Origin: Candidatus Saccharibacteria bacterium UBA7683
Lineage (GTDB): Bacteria; Patescibacteriota; Saccharimonadia; Saccharimonadales; UBA7683
Direction of reading: 5' to 3'
Assembly (NCBI GenBank): GCA_002482925.1
Contig: DLGX01000017.1
Coordinates: 1 to 11,168 of the forward strand
Length of the DNA: 11,168 nt
The translations under genes and the position numbers were made by a program. Each line of letters begins with the position of its first letter. Position 1 is the first letter of the stretch. The notes under the pieces are model-generated. The model was not told where the DNA came from, did no database searches, and saw nothing but the letters and a program-made list of their open reading frames with translations. Shown piece by piece: positions 5,881 through 11,168 of the stretch.

Positions 5881-7338
5881 ATGAATATAAGAATTCGGCG
5901 GAAGCTACGACGCACAACCTATATTTGCTGTGCATTCATAGGTTTAATGATTGGTCTATTTTTTGCGTATTATCAAGCAAAGCCGCAACCATATTGGGTC
6001 TTTATAGTTTTTCTACTACCATTTTTAACGACAAGGTTTACTGGTTTTAAAATTTGTCTGGTTATACTGGTCAGCCTGTTGGTAGGAATTTGGCGGGGAA
6101 GTGCTACGTTTACAAGCCTTGTGCGCTATCAACGGCTCTACGGCCAGTCTGTGTTTGTTCAAGGAGTTGTTGCTGATGATTCTGGATATAACTCAGAAAG
6201 GAATCAGACTGAATTTCATATCAAATCGATTGTGCATAGCACAACCAAGCTACCAGGAAGAATTCAGGTTGGGACAACCGAAGATCCACGTGTTACACGT
6301 GGCGACGTAGTAATGGTAAACGGTAAATTAAAATCAACCAAAGGAACTTCCAGGCAGGGTACAGTAAGCTTTGCTTCTGTAAAGATAATCCGTAAGAATA
6401 GCTCAAGTTTAGAAAACTTTAGAAGCAGATTTTTTAAGTCGGTGCATAATGCTCTTCCCGAACCATATGGCAGCCTAGGGTTAGGGTATCTGGTGGGGTT
6501 AAGAGTAAGCATCCCTAAAGAACTTAGCGAGCAACTAGCTATAGTTGGCCTCACGCATATTATTGCAGTTAGTGGTTACAACCTTACGATAATAGTTCAG
6601 GCTGTGCGAAGATTATTCGGTAGACGATCTGCATACCAATCAGTCGTGTTTTCGCTGTTACTAGTAGCAGGATTCATGTTGGTTGCTGGCGGTAGTGCTC
6701 CGATAACTCGCGCAGCCGCGGTGTGTGTTTTTAGTCTATTTGCTTGGTATTATGGCCGCCAACTTAACCCCTTACTTCTTTTGTTATTGAGTGGCGCGCT
6801 TACAGCATTTGCAAACCCGCTGTATATTTGGGGAGATCCTGGCTGGTATCTTTCGTTTTTAGCATTTGGAGGAGTCTTAATTTTGGCACCACTTATTACC
6901 GCGCGGTACTTCATTAAAAAGCCGCCAGGAACAATTCTTCAAATTTTAATTGAAACACTGTGTGCACAAGTTTGCACAATTCCCTACACACTGTTTCTTT
7001 TTGGCGGGGTTTCTCTAATTGCACCAATTGCCAACATTGTAGTTTTACCATTCATTCCTTTTGTAATGCTGGCAGTGTTTGTTTTAGGCCTGGTTGGTAT
7101 GGCTGTTCCGATAGTAGCGCTTTATTTGGGCTTTATGCCAACAGCACTTCTTACCCTTCAAGTATGGCTTATTGAGCATTTAAGCCATGTCCCTGGTGCG
7201 CATGTCGAAGTTACTATTTCATTTATTACCATGGGTGCAATGTTCATACTTATTATTGGGCTTGTGGCTGTGCTGAAACAGCATGTAGTACGCGAAGAAC
7301 TACAGAAGTTTCAAGAATTACAAGACGATCTGATATAA
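5881..7338 (+). CDS. comEC: ComEC/Rec2-family membrane protein without a metallo-beta-lactamase domain
   Basis: A 485-residue integral membrane protein. It begins with a basic N-terminus and two or three membrane segments (about 15-72), then has a soluble OB-like region (about 85-170, with VFVQGVVADD and RGDVVMVNGKL), and then the Competence domain, marked by GLTHIIAVSGYNLTII (223-238), followed by many hydrophobic segments to about residue 470. ComEC forms the inner-membrane channel that passes single-stranded DNA during natural transformation. Many ComEC proteins exceed 700 residues because of a C-terminal metallo-beta-lactamase-like nuclease domain; this one stops after the last membrane segments with a short charged tail. 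No in-frame remnant of that domain follows, since yebC begins 37 nt later. No Shine-Dalgarno is seen before the ATG. Other competence genes (comEA, comF, pili) are not in the window. Confidence 0.85.
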   Translation: MNIRIRRKLRRTTYICCAFIGLMIGLFFAYYQAKPQPYWVFIVFLLPFLTTRFTGFKICLVILVSLLVGIWRGSATFTSLVRYQRLYGQSVFVQGVVADDSGYNSERNQTEFHIKSIVHSTTKLPGRIQVGTTEDPRVTRGDVVMVNGKLKSTKGTSRQGTVSFASVKIIRKNSSSLENFRSRFFKSVHNALPEPYGSLGLGYLVGLRVSIPKELSEQLAIVGLTHIIAVSGYNLTIIVQAVRRLFGRRSAYQSVVFSLLLVAGFMLVAGGSAPITRAAAVCVFSLFAWYYGRQLNPLLLLLLSGALTAFANPLYIWGDPGWYLSFLAFGGVLILAPLITARYFIKKPPGTILQILIETLCAQVCTIPYTLFLFGGVSLIAPIANIVVLPFIPFVMLAVFVLGLVGMAVPIVALYLGFMPTALLTLQVWLIEHLSHVPGAHVEVTISFITMGAMFILIIGLVAVLKQHVVREELQKFQELQDDLI

Positions 7339-7339
7339 T
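7334..7339 (+). promoter_or_regulatory. Extended -10 element of the yebC promoter
   Basis: A consensus TATAAT with TG at 7331-7332 overlaps the comEC stop codon. The -35 is poor (TTCAAG at 7310-7315, 18-nt spacer). Transcription would start near 7346, leaving a leader of about 29 nt that contains AAGGA before the ATG. Confidence 0.55.
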
Positions 7340-7374
7340 AACAGTAGTCAAAAAGAATAATCTCAAGGAACCTT

Positions 7375-8097
7375 ATGTCAGGACATAGCAAATGGTCTAC
7401 TATCAAACGAGCAAAAGAAGCTACCGACGCTAAGCGCGGTGCTATTTTTACCAAACTAGGTAACCAAATTGCACTTGCTGCAAAAGGTGGAACCGATCCT
7501 GAAACTAATTCCACACTCGCACTTGCAGTAGAGCGTGCCAAAGCTGCGAATATGCCGCTTAATAATATTCAGCGTGCAATCGATCGAGTTGCTGATAAGT
7601 CTGCAGCACAACTTCAAGAAGTTGTGTATGAAGGCTACGGCCCTGGTGGCACCGGCATTATAATTGAAGCAGCAACCGATAACAAGAATCGTACGTTCCC
7701 AGAAGTGAGAACTGCAATGACCAAAAATGGGGGTACGATGGCAGAGCCTGGTAGCGTAGCATTTCAGTTTACACGCAAGGGTGTAATTCGGGTTGCGGCT
7801 AGCGGGGAAGACGCACTGCTGGAAATTCTTGATGCTGGCGCAGAGGACGCAGTAGAAGAAGATGGTGAAATGGTGGTGTATACCGCTGCTACAGATCTTG
7901 CAAAAGTACGCGAAGCCGTAAAAGCCAGTGGACTAGAAGTGAAAGATGCTGAACTTCAGTATGTGCCAAACAATACGATTGAAGTTACTGACCCAGAGGT
8001 TGCTCGTAAAATTATGAAGGTTATGGATGCGCTGGACGATCTAGACGACGTAACCAATGTACACAGTAATTTTGATATTGCTGAAAACTTGTTGTAA
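7375..8097 (+). CDS. yebC: YebC/PmpR/TACO1-family protein
   Basis: A 240-residue protein of the usual family length. It starts with the hallmark MSGHSKWSTIKRAKEATDAK and continues with GAIFTKLGNQI, then VYEGYGPGGTGIIIEAATDNKNRT and the block with NGGTMAEPGSVAFQF, and ends with an acidic region (DDLDDVTNVHSNFD). YebC-family proteins are cytosolic; they have been described as transcriptional regulators and, more recently, as factors that help ribosomes through difficult sequences such as proline runs. AAGGA (7365-7369) stands 5 nt before the ATG. In many genomes yebC precedes ruvC; here two genes lie between them. Confidence 0.95.
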   Translation: MSGHSKWSTIKRAKEATDAKRGAIFTKLGNQIALAAKGGTDPETNSTLALAVERAKAANMPLNNIQRAIDRVADKSAAQLQEVVYEGYGPGGTGIIIEAATDNKNRTFPEVRTAMTKNGGTMAEPGSVAFQFTRKGVIRVAASGEDALLEILDAGAEDAVEEDGEMVVYTAATDLAKVREAVKASGLEVKDAELQYVPNNTIEVTDPEVARKIMKVMDALDDLDDVTNVHSNFDIAENLL

Positions 8098-8125
8098 TTT
8101 TTAAGTACTTTTTAATGTTTGATCG

Positions 8126-8146
8126 TTACCATAGTAGTTATGGTAA
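8126..8146. promoter_or_regulatory. Inverted repeat TTACCATA-N5-TATGGTAA spanning a -10 element and a start codon
   Basis: Perfect 8-bp arms (8126-8133 and 8139-8146) with a 5-nt spacer. TACCAT (8127-8132) is 7 nt before the ATG at 8140, exactly as at 4579-4597. The spacer sequences differ (GTAGT here, AGCTC there), so the arms and spacing are what is shared. Confidence 0.5.
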
Positions 8147-9654
8147 AAGCGCAGATTGTAAAATCGATATCAGCAGTTGTCATCAGCATACTTCTTTTTG
8201 TTGTAAACTCGTCATTTCGGTTCATTCCAGTTATCGCAGCAGAAACTACCATAAGCTTTCCTAAGATTTCAGAAATTTATCCAAATGGGTTGGGCTCTTC
8301 AGAGCTTGGTACCGAATTTATTGAACTTTTAAACCCAAGTAGTACAACTTTGAGTTTGGCTAATTACAAATTACAGATTAAAGACAAGCCGAATAAGGTA
8401 ATGAACTTAAACGGAGAAATTCCGCCAAACACGTACCTGGCCTTCATTACGAGTTTCGCACTGCTCAATAGTGGTGAAACTGTTCAGCTAATTCATACTG
8501 GGTCAACAGAAGAAGTAATTGAAGAAATAGTATACGGTAGTGATGCAACAGAACAGCAGTCATGGTCTTACTTCACTGAAGGCTGGGAACTAGCCCCGGT
8601 TACAAAATCACTTCCGAACCAACGCTACGCGTTAGAGGAGCCTCCCGTAGATCTTTGCCCAGCTACACCAGAAATAGATACAACTATACCTAGCGGGTAT
8701 GTTCTTGACGGACTTGGTGTTTGCGTACAAGAGACACCTATTCAACAGGAAGAATGTTTAATAGAAATTTCAGAATTATCCGCACAACCAAATTACAACG
8801 GTAGCGAATATCTGGAGTTTATTAATACTTCAAATGTCACTGCAAACCTGAGTCTTTGTAAAATCAAAATTAATACTGGTGCTGAAAAATCGCTTGCGAA
8901 TGTACAGCTAGCACCAGGTAGTCGGTACGTCTATGCGGTTACAAACGGAACCATAAAGAATAGTGCTGGGGAAATAATTCTTGTGCATTCAAATAACCAA
9001 GAACTATTCTATGCATACCCAGCAACTGTAAACTCACAGGTTGTTAATTACGAAAACGGATCACTCACTGGATTTATAAGCGAAATGCCTACGCCAGGAA
9101 CAATCAACGAAACAATGTATACCAGCGAAGAAGAAGCGACAACTGGTGCAAGTGGTAGTGAAGATCTTGGTTCTTGTGGATCTGGAAAATACCGCAACCC
9201 CGAAACTAATCGTTGTAAAAGTATTGAATCAGCCGATTCAACGCTAGCTCAGTGTGCGTCAGATCAAGAAAGAAACCCTGTAACTAACCGATGTCGCAAA
9301 GTAACGTTGGCTAGCGCAACCTTGGTGCCTTGCAACGCAGATCAAGAACGTAACCCCGAAACCAACCGTTGCCGAAAAATTGGTACAACTACTACTGATC
9401 TAAAACCTTGCGATAGTGGGCAAGAAAGAAACCAAGAAACTAATCGTTGCCGCAAGATTGCAAATACCGCCACTAGTTCTTCGTTAGATTCAACGGCTGC
9501 TTCAGTTCCGAGTTCGTTCAAATACAAAATTCCATTAATTATACTTCTTACTACCACATTAATTGGGTATGGTATGTATGAATATAGAACCGATATAAAA
9601 AACTATCTCAATAAAGTGAAAGAAGACCATAGGCGTGGCCGGCCACCTGGCTAA
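8140..9654 (+). CDS. Secreted, membrane-tethered lamin-tail-domain protein with Cys-rich 26-residue repeats
   Basis: A 504-residue surface protein. An N-terminal signal peptide (hydrophobic 10-33, possible cleavage after about Ala34) precedes a lamin-tail domain (about 40-165, with ISEIYPNG and GTEFIELLNPSS) and a second one (about 206-325, with IEISELSAQPNYNGSEYLEFINTS and then LAPGSRYVY). Four tandem repeats follow with cysteines at exact 26-residue spacing (C346, 372, 398, 424), each with a second Cys 13 residues on in a pattern like ERNPETNRCRK. A Ser/Thr-rich linker, a membrane segment (about 464-480) and a basic cytosolic tail ending RRGRPPG close the protein. Lamin-tail domains in bacterial secreted proteins are thought to bind partners or nucleic acid; the role here is unknown. 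The ATG at 8140 was chosen over a TTG at 8119 because of the -10-like TACCAT just before it and the better signal peptide. Confidence 0.8.
   Translation: MVKAQIVKSISAVVISILLFVVNSSFRFIPVIAAETTISFPKISEIYPNGLGSSELGTEFIELLNPSSTTLSLANYKLQIKDKPNKVMNLNGEIPPNTYLAFITSFALLNSGETVQLIHTGSTEEVIEEIVYGSDATEQQSWSYFTEGWELAPVTKSLPNQRYALEEPPVDLCPATPEIDTTIPSGYVLDGLGVCVQETPIQQEECLIEISELSAQPNYNGSEYLEFINTSNVTANLSLCKIKINTGAEKSLANVQLAPGSRYVYAVTNGTIKNSAGEIILVHSNNQELFYAYPATVNSQVVNYENGSLTGFISEMPTPGTINETMYTSEEEATTGASGSEDLGSCGSGKYRNPETNRCKSIESADSTLAQCASDQERNPVTNRCRKVTLASATLVPCNADQERNPETNRCRKIGTTTTDLKPCDSGQERNQETNRCRKIANTATSSSLDSTAASVPSSFKYKIPLIILLTTTLIGYGMYEYRTDIKNYLNKVKEDHRRGRPPG
9175..9486 (+). repeat. Four tandem 78-bp repeats coding for Cys-rich 26-residue units
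   Basis: Four units of exactly 78 bp within the lamin-tail protein gene. The protein core (RNPETNRC-like) is well kept while the codons differ between units (for example AACCCCGAAACTAAT against AACCCTGTAACTAAC). This points to old duplication kept by selection on the protein, not to recent slippage. Confidence 0.85.
9635..9646. repeat. 12-bp perfect palindrome GTGGCCGGCCAC
   Basis: It lies in the last codons of the lamin-tail gene. A close copy of its right half plus flank (GCCGGCCACCTGG against GCCGGCCAACCTGG at 9663-9676) follows directly downstream, so the GGCCGGC parts can also pair with each other across the stop codon. It may aid termination. Confidence 0.4.
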
Positions 9655-9669
9655 AACATTATGCCGGCC

Positions 9670-9692
9670 AACCTGGTTTTCCCGGTTTTTTT
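9670..9692 (+). terminator. Probable intrinsic terminator after the lamin-tail gene
   Basis: AACC-T-GG (9670-9676) pairs with CC-C-GGTT (9681-9687) around a TTTT loop, with one internal mismatch, and runs into seven T (9686-9692). The stem is short, but the position between two genes fits. Confidence 0.5.
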
Positions 9693-9702
9693 ATGCACAC
9701 GC

Positions 9703-9708
9703 TATACT
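9703..9708 (+). promoter_or_regulatory. Putative -10 element of the phosphatase-ruvC unit
   Basis: TATACT lies 8 nt before the ATG at 9717; TACTAT at 9705-9710 is an overlapping alternative 6 nt before it. No convincing -35 and no Shine-Dalgarno are seen. A small inverted repeat GGTAT-ATGG-ATACC (9712-9725) places the start codon in its loop. Confidence 0.4.
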
Positions 9709-9716
9709 ATAGGTAT

Positions 9717-10514
9717 ATGGATACCGCGAAACTTGTCCAATACCTGGAATTTGCTAAAGCTGCTGCATATGAAGCCGGCGAAATTATGCGTAAATATTAT
9801 CGCGCTGATCAGCAGGTTGAAATTAAGGCAGACCAGAGTCCGGTTACGGTTGCTGATAAAGCGGTTAATTCAATGTTTATTGAAAAAGTTAAAAGTGCAT
9901 TTTTGGAACATGGTGTTCTTGGTGAAGAAGAAAGCTGGCAGTCTGAAAAAGAAATGCTGTGGGTGTGTGATCCGATAGATGGCACCAAAGCTTTTATTCT
10001 GCAGATTCCGGTTTCCATGTTTTCCTTGGCGCTTGTCCGCGGCGGCGAGCCATTAGTAGCGGTTGCTTTCAATCCATTTACCAATGAACTTTTTTCTGCC
10101 ATCAAAGGTGCTGGTTCGTTCCTGAATGAAAAAGCTATCCGTGTTTCAAGCCGTAAATGGGGAGAAGGCACAAAGTTGTTTAAGAGTGATTCCGAACGAG
10201 CGCCTGGACATCTGCTGGGCGATTTAACGATTATCGATTTGCTTCGAACTGAAAATGTGAACACTAATTCTTGCCCTGGCGCAGTTTTTAGGGGTTGTAA
10301 CGTAGCAACTGGTTCATTCGACGGCGGAATATTTTACGGAGATACTGCACATGATATTGCTGCTGTAAAACTTATTGTTGAAGAAGCGGGGGGTAAGGTA
10401 ACGGGCATGAATGGTGAAGTCCAGCCATACAACACCGCCATTAATGGGGCAGTGATAACAAATGGAATTATTCACGAAGAATTAGTGAAACGCTTGCAGG
10501 ATTATCTTTCATGA
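9717..10514 (+). CDS. Inositol-monophosphatase-family phosphatase (CysQ/SuhB-like)
   Basis: A 265-residue, metal-dependent sugar- or nucleotide-phosphatase. Family motifs are SPVTVADKAV (41-50), the metal ligands in GEEE (69-72), the signature DPIDGTKAF (85-93) and the C-terminal DTAHDIAAVKLIVEEAGG (209-226), where Asp213 is the usual ligand and His replaces the common Trp. Members hydrolyse inositol phosphates, fructose-1,6-bisphosphate or 3'-phosphoadenosine 5'-phosphate. The DGTKAF form is common in the CysQ (PAP phosphatase) branch, but the substrate cannot be fixed from sequence. The frame extends upstream to an ATG at 9693, but that would overlap the probable promoter; 9717 is preferred. 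The stop overlaps the ruvC start by 4 nt (ATGA), so the two genes are co-transcribed. Confidence 0.87.
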   Translation: MDTAKLVQYLEFAKAAAYEAGEIMRKYYRADQQVEIKADQSPVTVADKAVNSMFIEKVKSAFLEHGVLGEEESWQSEKEMLWVCDPIDGTKAFILQIPVSMFSLALVRGGEPLVAVAFNPFTNELFSAIKGAGSFLNEKAIRVSSRKWGEGTKLFKSDSERAPGHLLGDLTIIDLLRTENVNTNSCPGAVFRGCNVATGSFDGGIFYGDTAHDIAAVKLIVEEAGGKVTGMNGEVQPYNTAINGAVITNGIIHEELVKRLQDYLS

Positions 10515-10972
10515 GAATACTTGGAATCGACCCAGGAACTGGCATAGTAGGCTTTGGAATTATTGATGTAAATGGTGCTAAAAAAGTATTGGTAGACGCT
10601 GGGGTAATTAGAACCCCCGCTCATCAGCCTGCTCAAGAACGGCTCATCACAATCTATAACGAACTCAAAGAAATTATTGAAGAAAATAAACCTGAAGTTA
10701 TGGTTGTAGAACAACTGTTCTTCGCGCGTAATGTTACAACAGCGATGACGGTTTCTCAAGCTCGGGGTGTCGTTTTACTGCTCGGTGAACAACACGGCTT
10801 AAAATTAGCAGAATTTACTCCGCTCCAAATAAAGCAATCTATCACTGGCTATGGTAAGGCGGATAAAAAACAAGTACAAGAAATGGTACGAGTAGTTTTA
10901 AACCTCAAAGAAGTTCCAAAACCTGACGACTGTGCTGATGCACTAGCGGCTGCGTTAACCTACCAAGCCTAA
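10511..10972 (+). CDS. ruvC: RuvC, Holliday junction resolvase
   Basis: A 153-residue protein, slightly shorter than E. coli RuvC because the C-terminal tail is cut back. It resolves Holliday junctions in homologous recombination, working as a dimer with RuvAB. The four acidic catalytic residues are visible: Asp7 in ILGIDPGTG, Glu67 in VMVVEQLFF, and Asp140 and Asp143 in PDDCADALAAAL. The DNA-binding segment QIKQSITGYGKADKKQVQ (106-123) is intact. Its ATG overlaps the stop of the phosphatase gene, and no clear Shine-Dalgarno is seen, so translation is probably coupled. ruvA and ruvB are not in the window; the gene is followed directly by repeat-rich DNA. Confidence 0.96.
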   Translation: MRILGIDPGTGIVGFGIIDVNGAKKVLVDAGVIRTPAHQPAQERLITIYNELKEIIEENKPEVMVVEQLFFARNVTTAMTVSQARGVVLLLGEQHGLKLAEFTPLQIKQSITGYGKADKKQVQEMVRVVLNLKEVPKPDDCADALAAALTYQA

Positions 10973-10974
10973 TC

Positions 10975-11002
10975 CGTCATTCCCGCGCAGGCGGGAACCC
11001 AG
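10975..11002. repeat. Dispersed palindromic repeat of the GTCATTCCCGC...GCGGGAA type
   Basis: TTCCCGC (10980-10986), loop GCAG and GCGGGAA (10991-10997) form a perfect 7-bp GC-rich hairpin flanked by CGTCA and CCCAG. The same consensus is widespread in intergenic DNA of many unrelated bacteria. It starts 3 nt after the ruvC stop and could also weaken read-through, but has no T run. Confidence 0.75.
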
Positions 11003-11023
11003 TCTGCAGTAATCATCTTTCAG

Positions 11024-11061
11024 TTTTGTCATCCTGAGCGTAGTCGAAGGATCTGTCATTT
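11024..11061. repeat. Dispersed repeat of the GTCATCCTGAGC...GAAGGATCT type
   Basis: TTTTGTCATCCTGAGCGTAG continues into TCGAAGGATCTGTCATTTC. ATCCT and AGGAT can pair at the ends. This is a second well-known intergenic repeat type, often found in multiple copies; in the minus-strand frame it reads as the familiar spurious peptide DRSFDYAQDDK. Confidence 0.7.
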
Positions 11062-11072
11062 CTTCTTCTCTC

Positions 11073-11090
11073 GCTTTTGCCGCCAAAAGC
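11073..11090. repeat. Hairpin GCTTTTG-CCGC-CAAAAGC
   Basis: A perfect 7-bp stem with a 4-nt loop, next to the two preceding repeats. No T run follows on either strand, so it is not a standard terminator. The rest of the window (11091-11168) shows no gene I can support. Confidence 0.6.
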
Positions 11091-11168
11091 AAGCCAAAAC
11101 CGCACCCATAGCAACAAAGCCTCGACGTACCTCCGCATGCGTTGTGCTGCGAAAAGACGATGACAAGC

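Noticed and set aside
8098..8118. Possible terminator after yebC
   Set aside because: The T-rich stretch holds only a short AAGTACTT palindrome, with no GC-containing stem.
8246..8257. CTACCATAAGCT, also present at 4578-4589
   Set aside because: The copy at 8246 lies inside the signal-peptide region of the lamin-tail gene and has no matching right arm or start codon, so the match is probably chance.
9809..10264. Minus-strand 151-codon open frame
   Set aside because: It lies wholly inside the phosphatase gene, which has clear family motifs; it has no recognisable domain and no start signals.
11009..11168. Minus-strand short frame reading MRRYVEALLL...SFDYAQDDK
   Set aside because: It runs through dispersed intergenic repeats and has no Shine-Dalgarno with a good start; this peptide pattern is a common spurious call.
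1..11168. CRISPR arrays, transposases or insertion sequences
   Set aside because: No regularly spaced direct repeats outside the coding 78-bp repeats, and no transposase-like frame or terminal inverted repeats were found.

Overview
The window looks like chromosomal DNA from an ultra-small bacterium of the Patescibacteria (candidate phyla radiation), most probably a Saccharibacteria (TM7) relative. This is inference from gene content: a ComEC-type channel protein, a secreted lamin-tail-domain protein with Cys-rich RNPETNRC repeats, tight gene packing and moderately low GC. TGA is used as a stop (for example at the ends of the genes finishing at 3213 and 10514), so the lineages that read TGA as glycine are unlikely.

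Layout. A truncated gene leaves the left edge on the minus strand (1-197). Divergently, an operon-like run covers 320-4545: a stand-alone ATP-grasp ligase, a Mur-ligase-type enzyme resembling the C-terminal half of cyanophycin synthetase, a RimB-type retropepsin-like protease, RimK, and a membrane-anchored DUF192 protein. Its genes are separated by 21 nt or overlap. After it come a small polytopic membrane protein (4592-5080), a structured-looking leader followed by tRNA-Lys(UUU) with an encoded CCA and an intrinsic terminator (about 5101-5379), a degenerate response-regulator receiver protein (5460-5840), a ComEC-like protein lacking the metallo-beta-lactamase domain (5881-7338), YebC (7375-8097), the lamin-tail-domain surface protein (8140-9654), an inositol-monophosphatase-family phosphatase (9717-10514) and RuvC (10511-10972). 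The right edge holds dispersed intergenic palindromic repeats (10975-11168).

How it works together. The most interesting unit is 320-4124: two amino-acid-ligating enzymes that look like the separated ATP-grasp and Mur-ligase halves of cyanophycin synthetase, next to a RimB/RimK pair that in other bacteria trims and adds glutamates on ribosomal protein S6. The cassette plausibly builds and trims an unusual amino-acid polymer or peptide tail; its product cannot be read from sequence. yebC and ruvC lie within 3.6 kb of each other, an echo of the common yebC-ruvC order. comEC fits DNA uptake.

Expression signals show two classes. Genes inside the operon, plus yebC and the minus-strand gene, have Shine-Dalgarno-like sequences. 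Several genes at probable transcript starts (320, 4592, 5881, 8140, 9717) have a -10-like hexamer only 6-8 nt before the ATG and no Shine-Dalgarno, which suggests leaderless mRNAs. Two of these starts (4592 and 8140) lie inside the same inverted repeat, TACCATA-N5-TATGGTA.
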